A stretch of 64,000 bases of DNA from Tenebrionibacter intestinalis (GCF_016632365.1 NZ_JAEPBH010000003.1:405-64404); one strand, 5' to 3'. Shown: positions 31,697 to 40,798, counted from the first letter of the stretch. The notes: generated by a model not told the origin, from the sequence alone. Program-made: numbers and translations.

Positions 31697-33132
31697 GTTT
31701 TACCGACTGGCCGTGGCGCTGCTGGCGCAGCGTACGCGGCGATGCCATCGCGCTGCGGTTTGATGAGGCGGCGCTGAGCTGGCGCGCGCTGTGCCGGCGC
31801 GTGGACGCGCTGGCGCACGGCTTTGCTCAGCAGGGCGTGATTGACGGCTGCGGCATAGCGCTGTGTGCGGCAAACGGCCCGCGGACGCTACTGGCCTGGC
31901 TGGCATTGTTACAGTGCGGCGCGCGCGTTTTGCCGCTGAACCCGAAACTGCCGCAGCCGCTGCTTGATGAACTGCTGCCGGGGCTGACATTGCGCTACGG
32001 CCTGGCGCTCGACGATAGCGCCACGCTCCCGGCGCTCCCGGCGCTGCGCTGGCCGGAGCTGCCTGCAGGTTCGCCGGAAACGACGCCGCCGGATGTTAGC
32101 GGCGGTCATATAGCGCCTGCCGATGAGGATGCTTTTCGCTGCGCCGTTGCGTGGGATCCGGCCCGCCTGGTCTCCATGACGCTGACGTCCGGCTCCAGCG
32201 GTTTGCCGAAGGCGGCCGTGCACAGCGCCGCGGCGCATCTTGCCAGCGCGCAGGGGCTGCTTGCGCTGATGCCATATGGCGGGCAGGATAACTGGCTGCT
32301 GTCGCTGCCGCTGTTTCACGTTTCCGGACAGGGGATTTTCTGGCGCTGGCTGTGGGCGGGGGGCTGCCTTACGGTGCGCGACCTGCGCCCGCTGCATACT
32401 GCGCTGGAAGGTTGTACTCATGCCTCGCTGGTGCCGACCCAGCTCTGGCGCTTGCTGGCGCAGCCGAAAATGCCGCCGGCGTTGAAAAGCGTGCTGTTGG
32501 GCGGCGCGCAGATTCCGGTATCGCTCACGCAGCAGGCCCAGGCGCGAGGCGTGAGCTGCTGGTGCGGCTATGGACTGACGGAGCTGGCCTCTACGGTATG
32601 CGCAAAACGTGCCGATGGTCTGCCGGACGTGGGGGAAGCGCTGCCCGGGCGCGAGGTGCGCGTTTGTGATGATGAAATTCAGATTCGTGCGGCAAGCCTG
32701 GCCTGCGGCTACTGGCGCGACGGTGCGCTGGTGCCGCTAACGGACAGCGAAGGTTGGTTTCATACCCGCGATCGCGGCGTGTGCAAAAACGGTAGGCTGA
32801 CGGTGCTTGGGCGGCTGGATAATCTCTTTTTTAGCGGCGGCGAGGGTATACAGCCTGAAGACGTGGAGCGCGTGATTAGCGCGCATCCGTACGTAAGCCA
32901 GTGTTTTGTCGTGCCGATAGCGGATGTGGAGTTTGGCCAGCGTCCGGTGGCGGTAGTGGAGTGCGATGACAGCCTCACGCCCGACGCGCTGGCGCAGTGG
33001 GTGGCCGATAAACTGGTGCGCTTTCAGCAGCCGGTGCGCTGGTTTCGTCTGCCGCCGCCGCTGAAAAATGGCGGAATTAAAGTTTCCCGCCGGGCGGTAC
33101 AGGCGTGGGTGGAAAAAGAAGTTCGCCGCTAG
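31693..33132 (+). CDS. menE: o-Succinylbenzoate-CoA ligase MenE
   Basis: ANL-superfamily adenylating enzyme that activates o-succinylbenzoate with CoA. The P-loop [15 protein letters not shown], the A5 segment [11 protein letters not shown] and the A7/A8 HTRDRGV...[20 protein letters not shown] motifs are intact, with the adenylation Lys in [13 protein letters not shown]. The ATG at 31693 gives 479 residues, somewhat longer than E. coli MenE (about 451); the extra residues fall around 110-135. Last gene of the men operon. In E. coli pmrD and arn genes follow; here a LysR-MFS island does. Confidence 0.95.
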   Translation: MSFTDWPWRCWRSVRGDAIALRFDEAALSWRALCRRVDALAHGFAQQGVIDGCGIALCAANGPRTLLAWLALLQCGARVLPLNPKLPQPLLDELLPGLTLRYGLALDDSATLPALPALRWPELPAGSPETTPPDVSGGHIAPADEDAFRCAVAWDPARLVSMTLTSGSSGLPKAAVHSAAAHLASAQGLLALMPYGGQDNWLLSLPLFHVSGQGIFWRWLWAGGCLTVRDLRPLHTALEGCTHASLVPTQLWRLLAQPKMPPALKSVLLGGAQIPVSLTQQAQARGVSCWCGYGLTELASTVCAKRADGLPDVGEALPGREVRVCDDEIQIRAASLACGYWRDGALVPLTDSEGWFHTRDRGVCKNGRLTVLGRLDNLFFSGGEGIQPEDVERVISAHPYVSQCFVVPIADVEFGQRPVAVVECDDSLTPDALAQWVADKLVRFQQPVRWFRLPPPLKNGGIKVSRRAVQAWVEKEVRR

Positions 33133-33326
33133 CTTCTCAACGTTGCCCTGCGTATGCGGTTTCTTTGTTTGCCGCAAAGCCGTGACGGCGTGCAATGCGC
33201 TAAATTTCGGCGGCTTAGGGGCGGGCGGCTGTCGCAGGGGCTTCTTGCTCAAGGGGCGCTTGCTTTTTCCGGCATGAAGGCTGAAAAGTGACGGTTACTT
33301 TATCCGCATTAGGCGTAACCTGCGTC

Positions 33327-34247
33327 CTATATTTCATAACCTTCAGCCGCCAGTTCCTCTCTTATCCAGCTAATAAACACTTTCACTTTGCGGCTACGTT
33401 CATTAATGTGCGGCATAACCAGATGATGGGCGTTGACAGGGTAGGCATAGCGCGCCTGGAAAACGGGTTCAAGCTCTCCACGCTCAAGTAATTCGTCTGC
33501 TAACAGCGAGCTCTCCAGAATTAATCCCAGCCCCATTTTCCCCGCCTCGAAACTCATATAGGAACGATCGAAACTGAGATGATATTCGGGGTGGCGGGTC
33601 GCAATTTTATGAAAAGAAAACCACCTTTCCCAGCTTGCCAGCGTGACGGTGGAGTGCACCAGATTGTGGTTGGGAATATCTTCAGGGCCAGAAACCGGGT
33701 GAGTAAGCAGATAGGCGGGTGAGGCCATAACGAGCAGGCGCTCATTTTTAATAGTAAGCGTTTTATAACCGTCCCATTGTGCAATACCGTGGCGGATATC
33801 AATGTCAATGTTATCGCGCGAGAATTGCAGGTTTTCGTAAGAACAGGTGAGATTAATCAGTATATCCGGGTGTTTTGCTCTGAAACTACCGAGACGGCGT
33901 ATTAACCACAGTACTCCGAAGGAGGGCGCAGAATGGATGCGTAAAATATCGCCGTGGGGTTCATTAATTATCTTATCGGTTACGCGCCCAATGAGATTTA
34001 ATGCTCCGGATATTTGCTGTAAGTAATCTTCACCCAGCGCGTTTATTCGCATGCCTTTTCCACTGCGGATAAATAATTTTCGCCCCAGGAAGGCTTCAAG
34101 TGTGGAAATCTGATGGCTGACTGCCGATGGCGTAATATTTAAATTGTCGGCGGCAAGGTTAATACTTCCTGTATTGGCGACTTCAATAAAGGTCTGCAAA
34201 TTTTTTAATGACGGTAAGGGAAGTTTTTTAAGGGCCGGGTTATGCAT
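33327..34247 (-). CDS. LysR-family regulator, probable regulator of the adjacent MFS-SDR-transketolase operon
   Basis: A 306-residue LysR protein. The helix-turn-helix occupies about residues 13-70 (LPSLKNLQTFIEVANTGSIN, then TPSAVSHQISTLE). The GcvA-like effector domain contains FGVLWLIRRLGSFRAKHPDI and DIDIRHGIAQWDGY. It is divergent from the MFS gene with a 298-bp shared region containing a perfect 14-bp palindrome, the usual arrangement of a LysR protein and its target operon. The effector is unknown. Confidence 0.88.
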   Translation of the reverse strand: MHNPALKKLPLPSLKNLQTFIEVANTGSINLAADNLNITPSAVSHQISTLEAFLGRKLFIRSGKGMRINALGEDYLQQISGALNLIGRVTDKIINEPHGDILRIHSAPSFGVLWLIRRLGSFRAKHPDILINLTCSYENLQFSRDNIDIDIRHGIAQWDGYKTLTIKNERLLVMASPAYLLTHPVSGPEDIPNHNLVHSTVTLASWERWFSFHKIATRHPEYHLSFDRSYMSFEAGKMGLGLILESSLLADELLERGELEPVFQARYAYPVNAHHLVMPHINERSRKVKVFISWIREELAAEGYEI

Positions 34248-34344
34248 TTCTTATACCTGAGCGCGTATTTTACCGCCTCACTGTAAAGGGAAGTGGCAAA
34301 AGAAACATTTATGCCATGAAAAATCGCGAAGTGGATCACATAAA

Positions 34345-34358
34345 TTCCTTGCAAGGAA
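34345..34358. promoter_or_regulatory. Perfect palindrome, candidate LysR operator
   Basis: TTCCTTGCAAGGAA is a perfect 14-bp palindrome of the T-Nx-A type favoured by LysR regulators. It lies about 100 bp upstream of the LysR gene start and 187 bp before the MFS gene. Confidence 0.5.
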
Positions 34359-34545
34359 CGCAAATTAAGAAACTTGACCGGCGTCACATTTATGGACTTA
34401 TTTTAATTTCATTAAATTTCTTTCAATATGAAATGAGTTTTTTTGAATTCAAAAACGCGTTCTTATCGATATAGTTAATTTGTACCTGATAAGAGCATCA
34501 ATGTAATGCTCATATAATAGTTGTTCTTACAAAGAGGTTTTAATA

Positions 34546-35877
34546 ATGTCACGTATAGAACAAATCTTACCTTATGCGAATGCCCGGAAAACAAATTATC
34601 GCTTTGTTGTACTGGCACTTATTTTTATTGTTTATGCCCTGAATTATGCTGATAGAACAAATATCGGCGCTGTGCTGCCGTTTATTATTGATGAGTTTCA
34701 TATCAGTAACTTTGAAGCCGGTAGCATCGCCAGTATGTTTTTTCTGGGTTATGCGCTAAGCCAGATCCCGGCCGGTTTTTTAATTGCGAAGAGAGGCATC
34801 CGTGGCCTGGTGGCGCTGTCGATTTTCGGCTTTTCGGCATTCACCTGGCTTATGGGCACCGCGTCTTCGGTGCTGGGATTGAAAGGTATACGCCTTGGGC
34901 TGGGCTTAACCGAAGGGCCGTGTCCGGTAGGGCTGGCCTCGACTATCAATAACTGGTTCCCGGCAAAAGAGAAAGCGACCGCAACCGGCGTTTATATCGC
35001 TTCCACTATGTTTGCTCCTATCCTGGTGCCGCCGCTGGCGGTGTGGATTGCGCTAACCTGGGGCTGGCGCTGGGTCTTTTTCTCTTTTGCTATTCCGGGC
35101 ATCATTATCGCTCTTGCCTGGTATTTATTGGTGAAAACGCGCCCGGCTGAAAGCAAATTTGTGTCTAAACAAGAGCTGGGTTATATCAATGATGAATGTA
35201 CCGCAGGCAAAGGCGCGCGTTGGAATATTGTAATGGATAAGAAGTTCTCTGCACTGGATAAAATGATTCGCGTGCGGGAGCTTACGCCAATTGATAGCGT
35301 AAAAGGGGTGTTTACGTCAAAAAATATCATTGGAGACTGCCTGGCGTATTTTATGATGGTTAGCGTGCTTTATGGATTATTAACCTGGATTCCGCTTTAT
35401 TTAGTGAAGGAAAAGGGTTTTGATTTCATGCGCATGGGGCTTGTCGCCAGTATGCCGTGTATCGGTGGTTTCGTGGGCGCGATTTTGGGCGGCTATATCT
35501 CTGATAAACTGCTGGGCCGTCGCCGTAAACCGACCATGATATTCACCGCTATTAGTACAGTGGTTATGATGTTTATCATGCTCAATATTGCGCAAATTAC
35601 GGCCGACGTTTGCCTGGGTTTATTTTTTGTCGGCTTTTGCCTCAATATTGGCTGGCCTGCTTTTACCGCATACGGTATGGCCGCGTCTGATGCGAAAATC
35701 TATCCTGTCACCGCTTCTGTTATCAACACGGGCGGTAATCTTGGGGGCTTTGTCTCCCCGATGCTGGCCGGCTTTTTACTCGATTATACCGGTAGCTTTA
35801 ATACCGTATTCACTTATTTTGGTATCTGCGCCGCTGTTGGACTTGCGGTCATTTTAATTATTGATGAACCGCGTTAA
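34546..35877 (+). CDS. MFS transporter, anion:cation symporter type (sugar-acid-like)
   Basis: A 443-residue major-facilitator protein with 12 predicted helices. The N-terminal LNYADRTNIGAVLPFI matches the family that includes hexuronate, glucarate and rhamnonate transporters. GDCLAYFMMV opens the second half and LGGYISDKLLGRRRKPTM is the repeat of the MFS loop motif. Such carriers import unphosphorylated sugar acids with protons. It heads an operon with an SDR and a split transketolase. In E. coli rhmT lies in the same general chromosomal neighbourhood, but the companion genes differ, so the substrate should not be copied across. Confidence 0.85.
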   Translation: MSRIEQILPYANARKTNYRFVVLALIFIVYALNYADRTNIGAVLPFIIDEFHISNFEAGSIASMFFLGYALSQIPAGFLIAKRGIRGLVALSIFGFSAFTWLMGTASSVLGLKGIRLGLGLTEGPCPVGLASTINNWFPAKEKATATGVYIASTMFAPILVPPLAVWIALTWGWRWVFFSFAIPGIIIALAWYLLVKTRPAESKFVSKQELGYINDECTAGKGARWNIVMDKKFSALDKMIRVRELTPIDSVKGVFTSKNIIGDCLAYFMMVSVLYGLLTWIPLYLVKEKGFDFMRMGLVASMPCIGGFVGAILGGYISDKLLGRRRKPTMIFTAISTVVMMFIMLNIAQITADVCLGLFFVGFCLNIGWPAFTAYGMAASDAKIYPVTASVINTGGNLGGFVSPMLAGFLLDYTGSFNTVFTYFGICAAVGLAVILIIDEPR

Positions 35878-35928
35878 ATAAAAAATCGCCTTTAACACCA
35901 TCTGAATAATCTATAGCTGGAGTTTATT

Positions 35929-36678
35929 ATGTTACTCAAAGATAAAGTCGCCATCATTACTGGCGCGGCTTCCCCACGTGGTTTAGGTTTCGCAACCGCT
36001 AAAGTGTTTGCCGGGCAGGGCGCGAAAGTGGTTCTCATTGACCTTGATGACGGTGCCAGTAAAAAAGCGGCGGCTATGTTGGGCGAACAGCACCTTGGCG
36101 TGGCGGCAAACGTTGCGGATGAGCGGCAGGTTAGCGCTGCTATGGAGCAGGTGCTGGCGAAATATGGCCGTGTGGATATCCTGGTCAATAACGCAGGTAT
36201 TACGCAGCCGATTAAGCTTATGGAGATTAAGCGTGAAAACTACGATGCCGTGCTCGACGTCAGCCTGCGCGGTACGCTGTTAATGTCGCAGTCGGTAATC
36301 CCCACTATGCGCGCGCAAAAATCCGGCAGCATTATTTGTATCTCCTCTGTTTCCGCACAACGCGGCGGCGGTATTTTCGGCGGCCCGCACTACAGCGCTG
36401 CGAAGGCGGGCGTACTTGGTTTGGCGAAGGCGATGGCGCGCGAGTTGGGGCCGGATAACGTGCGCGTTAACTGCATCACGCCGGGTCTGATTCAGACCGA
36501 TATCACCGCAGGCAAATTAAGCGACGATATGAAGGCCGGGATAGTGGCCGGTATTCCGTTAAACCGCCTGGGCGAAGCCTCTGATATCGCTAACGCCGCC
36601 TTGTTCCTTGGCAGCGATCTGTCTGCCTATTCCACCGGCATCACGCTTGACGTGAACGGTGGAATGTTAATCCACTAA
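35929..36678 (+). CDS. Short-chain dehydrogenase/reductase
   Basis: Classical SDR of 249 residues. The cofactor motif TGAASPRGLG is at 11-20, NNAG at 87-90, and the catalytic Ser and Tyr-Lys in SSVS and YSAAK (Tyr155, Lys159). The Asp in VVLIDLDD after the second strand suggests NAD(H) preference. It probably oxidises or reduces the sugar or polyol imported by the MFS gene, giving a keto compound for the transketolase encoded next (inference from context). Confidence 0.88.
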   Translation: MLLKDKVAIITGAASPRGLGFATAKVFAGQGAKVVLIDLDDGASKKAAAMLGEQHLGVAANVADERQVSAAMEQVLAKYGRVDILVNNAGITQPIKLMEIKRENYDAVLDVSLRGTLLMSQSVIPTMRAQKSGSIICISSVSAQRGGGIFGGPHYSAAKAGVLGLAKAMARELGPDNVRVNCITPGLIQTDITAGKLSDDMKAGIVAGIPLNRLGEASDIANAALFLGSDLSAYSTGITLDVNGGMLIH

Positions 36679-36692
36679 TTGAGAGAGCCATT

Positions 36693-37541
36693 ATGTCGCA
36701 AACGGTTATACAAAAAGTTGCCGCATCAGCGTGGCGAATTCGCCGCTATGCCCTGCGCATGGGCGAAGTTCAGGGACAGGGATATATCGGGCAGGCGTTA
36801 GGTTATGCCGATGTGCTGGCAACGGCGTTTGCCCACATCATGAACTTTCGCCCGGATGCGCCGCAGTGGGAAGCGCGCGATCGCTTTCTGCTCTCCCACG
36901 GGCATTACGCGATTGCTTATTACGCCGCGCTGATTGAAGCGGGCATTATTCCTGAAGCAGAGCTTGAAACCTACGGATTTGACGACAGCCGTCTGCCCAT
37001 GTCCGGTATGGCGACCTATACGCCGGGCATGGAAATTTCCGGCGGTTCGCTCGGACAGGGGTTAAGCATCGCCGTTGGCATGGCGCTGGGCGTGAAACAA
37101 AAGGGCGGTCATGCGCGGGTGATTAACTCCATGTCCGACGGCGAGCTGGACGAAGGCTCAACCTGGGAGGCGGCGATGTCGGCTGCGCACTACGGGCTGG
37201 CCGGGCTTATCAATCTCGTTGATATCAACAGGCAGCAGGCCGATGGCGATTCGCGCAAAATCCTCGGTTTTGAGCCGCTGGAAGAGAAGTGGGCGTCGTT
37301 TGGCTGGTTTGTGCAGCGGGTTAACGGCAACGATGTGGCTGCGCTTGTCGAGGCGTTTGAAAATGCCTGCAATTATCCGCAACAGAAGCCACGCGTAATT
37401 TTATGCGACACCCTGATGGGTAAAGGCGTGCCATTCCTTGAAACCCGCGATAAGAACCACTTTATTCGCGTTGATGCCGATGAATGGCAAAAAGCCATTG
37501 CCGTACTGGATGCTAACAAACCGGAAGGAGTGAAATCATGA
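36693..37541 (+). CDS. Transketolase, N-terminal subunit
   Basis: A 282-residue protein covering only the thiamine-diphosphate pyrimidine/diphosphate-binding half of transketolase. Signatures are FLLSHGHYAIAYYAAL, SGGSLGQGLSIAVGMALG and the cofactor motif at 148-180 (SDGELDEGSTWEA, then DINRQ). The usual first Gly of GDGE is replaced by Ser148. The C-terminal half is encoded by the next gene, which overlaps by 4 nt, so the two polypeptides should form one heteromeric enzyme. Known split transketolases include those of apulose (AptAB) and sulfoquinovose (SqwGH) catabolism. Confidence 0.88.
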   Translation: MSQTVIQKVAASAWRIRRYALRMGEVQGQGYIGQALGYADVLATAFAHIMNFRPDAPQWEARDRFLLSHGHYAIAYYAALIEAGIIPEAELETYGFDDSRLPMSGMATYTPGMEISGGSLGQGLSIAVGMALGVKQKGGHARVINSMSDGELDEGSTWEAAMSAAHYGLAGLINLVDINRQQADGDSRKILGFEPLEEKWASFGWFVQRVNGNDVAALVEAFENACNYPQQKPRVILCDTLMGKGVPFLETRDKNHFIRVDADEWQKAIAVLDANKPEGVKS

Positions 37542-38539
37542 GCCAGAGTACGCAGAATAAACCACGCCTGACGACGTCTGCAATGATTGCCTCCATCGCT
37601 GAAGAAGGCCAGGAAACCCGCGCCGCGCCGTTTGGTCATGCGCTGGCGCAGTTGGCGAATTCGCGCCCGGACATCGTTGGTATGACGGCGGATTTATCTA
37701 AATATACCGATCTGCATATCTTTGCCCAAGCGCACCCTGAACGTTTTTTCCAGATGGGGATGGCGGAACAACTGCTGATGGGGGCGGCAGGCGGTATGGC
37801 GAAAGAAGGCTTTACGCCGTTTGTTACAACCTACGCCGTGTTTGCCACGCGCCGTGCCTATGATTTCATCCACCAGGTGATTGCCGAAGAGCACCTGAAC
37901 GTGAAAATCTGCGCCGCGTTGCCGGGGCTTACGACCGGCTACGGGCCAAGCCATCAGGCCACGGAAGACATCGCGATTATGCGCGGCATTCCGGGCATGA
38001 TGGTTATCGATCCCTGCGACGCCGTTGAAATTGCGCAGGCGGTACCGGCAATGGCCGAGCATAAAGGGCCGGTTTATATGCGCCTGCTGCGCGGCAAGGT
38101 GCCGGTGGTGCTTGAGAAGTACGACTATAAGTTTGTGCCGGGCAAGGCGCATTTGCTCGAAGATGGAAGGGATGTGCTGATTATTTCCTCAGGCCTGATG
38201 ACTATGCGCGCGCTGGAAGCCGCTGAAAAGCTGCGCAAAGATAATGTGAGCGTAGCGGTGCTGCACGTGCCGACCATCAAACCGCTGGATGAAAAAGCCA
38301 TTCTTGAACAGGCGTCAAAACCCGGGCGGCTGGTCATTAGCGCCGAAAACCATACCAGTGTGGGCGGGTTGAGCGAGGCCGTGGCGTCGCTTTTAATGCA
38401 TAAAGGCGTGCGCGCGGCGTTTAGCGCCATCACGCTGCCTGACGCATTCCTCGACGCAGGGGCGCTGCCTACACTGCACGATCGCTACGGCATTTCGAGT
38501 AATGCTATGGTGGAAACTATCAAAGGCAAACTTAAGTGA
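37538..38539 (+). CDS. Transketolase, C-terminal subunit
   Basis: A 333-residue protein with the transketolase pyrimidine-binding and C-terminal domains. FFQMGMAEQLLMGAAGGMAKEG contains the Glu that activates thiamine diphosphate. GYGPSHQATEDIAIMRGIPGM matches the substrate-side motif of the family. LVISAENHTSVGGLSEAVA is in the C-terminal domain. It overlaps the N-terminal subunit gene by 4 nt. It is last in the operon; a perfect hairpin repeat lies 37 bp after its stop. Confidence 0.88.
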   Translation: MSQSTQNKPRLTTSAMIASIAEEGQETRAAPFGHALAQLANSRPDIVGMTADLSKYTDLHIFAQAHPERFFQMGMAEQLLMGAAGGMAKEGFTPFVTTYAVFATRRAYDFIHQVIAEEHLNVKICAALPGLTTGYGPSHQATEDIAIMRGIPGMMVIDPCDAVEIAQAVPAMAEHKGPVYMRLLRGKVPVVLEKYDYKFVPGKAHLLEDGRDVLIISSGLMTMRALEAAEKLRKDNVSVAVLHVPTIKPLDEKAILEQASKPGRLVISAENHTSVGGLSEAVASLLMHKGVRAAFSAITLPDAFLDAGALPTLHDRYGISSNAMVETIKGKLK

Positions 38540-38566
38540 TGTAGTGCCGCCAGGCCTGCGGCGGCG

Positions 38567-38633
38567 CAGATTGATGACAAAGAGGGCAAAGCGTGGTTTG
38601 CCCTCTTTGTGGCCGCTGGAGAAAAAACAATAA
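38567..38633 (+). repeat. Dispersed TIR repeat, degenerate partial copy (copy A)
   Basis: Begins CAGATTGATGACAAAGAG like the full copy at 60041. It contains a perfect 14-bp stem (38577-38590 with 38597-38610) and continues GCTGGAGAAAAAACAATAA, a degenerate match to the next part of the full copy. It faces copy B in inverted orientation. It also provides the only strong hairpin after the transketolase operon, although T-runs are short. Confidence 0.6.
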
Positions 38634-38734
38634 CTTTTTTTCTGCTCTATTTGATTTTTCGGGCCGATGCCGCATGCGCCGGTGTTTGTCGACAGTCCCT
38701 GCCGCCATACCAGGCTGTGGGTAAACAGGGGGGC

Positions 38735-38875
38735 GAGACTGCTGACAAACCCCATCCTGTCGCAGACAGGATGGATGAAATTCAATAAAAAATAACGAAA
38801 ATCAATGCATTGATTTTCGCCTGCTTACCACGAAGAAGGAAAAACCCCGTTTTTTCCTTCTTTGTCAACAATCTG
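38735..38875 (-). repeat. Dispersed ~140-bp TIR repeat, full copy in reverse orientation (copy B)
   Basis: The reverse complement is nearly identical to 60041-60180, with only about ten differences by eye. It starts GAGACTGCTGACAAAC and ends GTCAACAATCTG, giving inverted terminal repeats. Inside are a perfect palindrome centred on ATCAATGCATTGAT, a hairpin of CATCCTGTC/GACAGGATG, and an end-proximal hairpin built on AAGAAGGAAAAA/TTTTTTCCTTCTT. Confidence 0.8.
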
Positions 38876-38930
38876 GGTGCCTTTGTCATCGCAGGGGTGA
38901 AACGAGAGCTATCCGGCCCCCGCGATAACG

Positions 38931-39089
38931 TTAAATGTGCCTGCGTGCCGAAGCCTTTGGCGGACATGCGGCGTTCGGGCTCGCTTCGTGAACAAAATGG
39001 GCCGGTTTTTCAAGTAACCAGGCCTCCTGGAGCCGCATCAGGCCGCGTTTTTGTGCGCTGGCGACGACTGTTAATCTCTTCTTACTCAT
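38931..39089 (-). CDS. Possible 52-residue small protein
   Basis: An ATG at 39089 preceded by AGGAAG with 6-nt spacing opens a 52-codon frame beginning MSKKRLTVVASAQKRGLMRL and ending at 38931. The product is basic with two Cys-poor halves and no recognised domain or membrane segment. The good ribosome site is the main support. No promoter is evident. It could be a remnant of a longer gene lost when this region was rearranged. The rest of 38876-39341 holds nothing else recognisable. Confidence 0.3.
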   Translation of the reverse strand: MSKKRLTVVASAQKRGLMRLQEAWLLEKPAHFVHEASPNAACPPKASARRHI

Positions 39090-39341
39090 CGTTATCTTCC
39101 TGACGCTAAAGTTTGTTGAATCAGGTGTGATTAGCGGGGCGGGTTCGCTATTGCCGGCTATGCCTTTATTTGCAGCAACCAGGCCCTGTCTATTACAGTC
39201 ACCTCTTTTTCCTGACAGGTGAAGCGCAAGCGTTTCAAACTATTACACTTAACAGGTTTAACCTTGTCCGACAGAGCCCTGTGTTGAGTTTTTGCCTGAA
39301 ACGCGCAATAAAAATATGTTTTACCCCTCAGGAGTCAACCG

Positions 39342-40541
39342 ATGATAAATGTTGAAATGCTCTCCACTGGCGATGAAGTGCTGCACGGTCAGATAGTGGA
39401 TACGAATGCCGCCTGGCTGGCGGACTACCTGTTCAGTCAGGGGCTGGCGATGTGTAGGCGTAGTACGGTAGGCGATGCGCTGGCGTCGCTGGTCGCAGCG
39501 CTGCATGAACGTAGCCGGCATGCCGATGTGCTGATTGTTAACGGCGGCCTTGGCCCCACCCGCGATGATCTGAGCGCGCAGGCGGCGGCGCTGGCGTTGG
39601 GGCAGCCGCTGGTGGAAAACGGCGAATGGCTGGCGCGTATGACGCGCTATTTTGCCGAGCGGGGCAGGACGATGGCCCCCTCTAACCGCAAGCAGGCATT
39701 GCTGCCTGCGGGCAGTGAAATGTTAGATAATCCGGTCGGCACCGCCTGTGGTTTTGTCATCGGGCTTAATGGCTGTTTGATTTTTTTCACGCCTGGCGTG
39801 CCGTCTGAATTTAAAGTGATGGTGGAACAGCAAATTTTGCCGCGCCTGCGTGAGCGTTTTTCTCTGCCTGAGCCGCCGCTTTGCCTGCGGCTGACCACTT
39901 TTGGCCGTGGGGAAAGCGATTTAGCCCAGCGCCTGGATGCGCTGGCGCTGCCGGCTGATGTTGTATTGGGATATCGAGCCAGCGCGCCGGTTATTGAGCT
40001 GAAGCTGACAGGCCCGGCGGCGCAGCGCGATGCGATGATGCCTGTGTGGCAGGCTATTAAACGGGAAGTGGGAGACAGCCTGCTTTTTGAAGGCACTCAG
40101 GGGCTGGCGGCGGCGGTTGCGCAGCGCCTGGCGATGCGTGGGGCCTCCCTCGCGGTCAGCGAGCAGTTCTGCAACGGATTGCTAAGCTGGGAGCTTTGCG
40201 ACGGCGGGGTGGCGCTGGCGCGCAGCGAGGTGCTGCCTGCGGAGGCGGAAACGCTGGCGCAGTGTATGCAATATGCCGCATGTTACGTCGCGCAAACGTC
40301 TGCCGATATTGTACTACGGGTGGCGGCCGCTCCCGATGAATCCTTCAACTTTGCACTAGTCAGCGCCGGACGCGGGCAGGGGGTGCGCGTTCGTTTTGGC
40401 TTTAGCAACCGTGCCCGACGCATACAGCAGGATACCTGCGTGGTCATGGCGCTTAGCCTTCTGCATCGCTGGCTTGATGATGAACCGCTTGATAATCAAT
40501 ATGGCTGGGTGCGGATACTGGAGCATGTCGCTATGGGCTAA
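39342..40541 (+). CDS. yfaY: CinA-like protein YfaY
   Basis: A 399-residue protein with an N-terminal MoaB/MogA-like (CinA) domain, about residues 1-165 (MINVEMLSTGDEVLHGQIVDTNAAW, NGGLGPTRDDLSAQA, NPVGTACGF, FTPGVPSEFKVM). A poorly conserved C-terminal CinA (NMN deamidase-like) domain follows. E. coli YfaY is catalytically inactive or uncharacterised as an NMN deamidase, so the function is unknown. Its position between the insertion island and glpT matches the E. coli gene order after loss of intervening genes. Confidence 0.92.
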   Translation: MINVEMLSTGDEVLHGQIVDTNAAWLADYLFSQGLAMCRRSTVGDALASLVAALHERSRHADVLIVNGGLGPTRDDLSAQAAALALGQPLVENGEWLARMTRYFAERGRTMAPSNRKQALLPAGSEMLDNPVGTACGFVIGLNGCLIFFTPGVPSEFKVMVEQQILPRLRERFSLPEPPLCLRLTTFGRGESDLAQRLDALALPADVVLGYRASAPVIELKLTGPAAQRDAMMPVWQAIKREVGDSLLFEGTQGLAAAVAQRLAMRGASLAVSEQFCNGLLSWELCDGGVALARSEVLPAEAETLAQCMQYAACYVAQTSADIVLRVAAAPDESFNFALVSAGRGQGVRVRFGFSNRARRIQQDTCVVMALSLLHRWLDDEPLDNQYGWVRILEHVAMG

Positions 40542-40701
40542 GAGACGTTAACGGGGAGGAGGCATGTTTGTTTTTATGTTCGCGCAAGCCGTCCCCGACG
40601 CGCTTTTTTGTTGCATTGCGCGTGCAGTCGAAAACAAAAGGAAAATTTTATGTGCGTTTGGGTACATTTTTGTCTCTTATTTAACAAATAAGACAACATA
40701 A

Positions 40702-40717
40702 TGTGCGATAATTCACA
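40702..40717. promoter_or_regulatory. CRP-binding site upstream of glpT
   Basis: TGTGCGATAATTCACA matches TGTGA-N6-TCACA at nine of ten positions. It lies about 118 bp before the glpT ATG. E. coli glpT is cAMP-CRP activated, which agrees. Confidence 0.75.
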
Positions 40718-40798
40718 GTCATCAGCGCGCGTATTACGTATTATCCGGCGCGAAAAAGAACATCGCGACATACCTGGCTGCGCTGATATTTCTTTAGG

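Noticed and set aside
33133-33326. Possible fifth relic of the dispersed repeat (AATGCGCTAAATTTCGGCGG resembles the reverse of copy D)
   Set aside because: Only about 20 bp agree; the terminal repeats and hairpins are not visible. Nothing else recognisable is in this 194-bp stretch.
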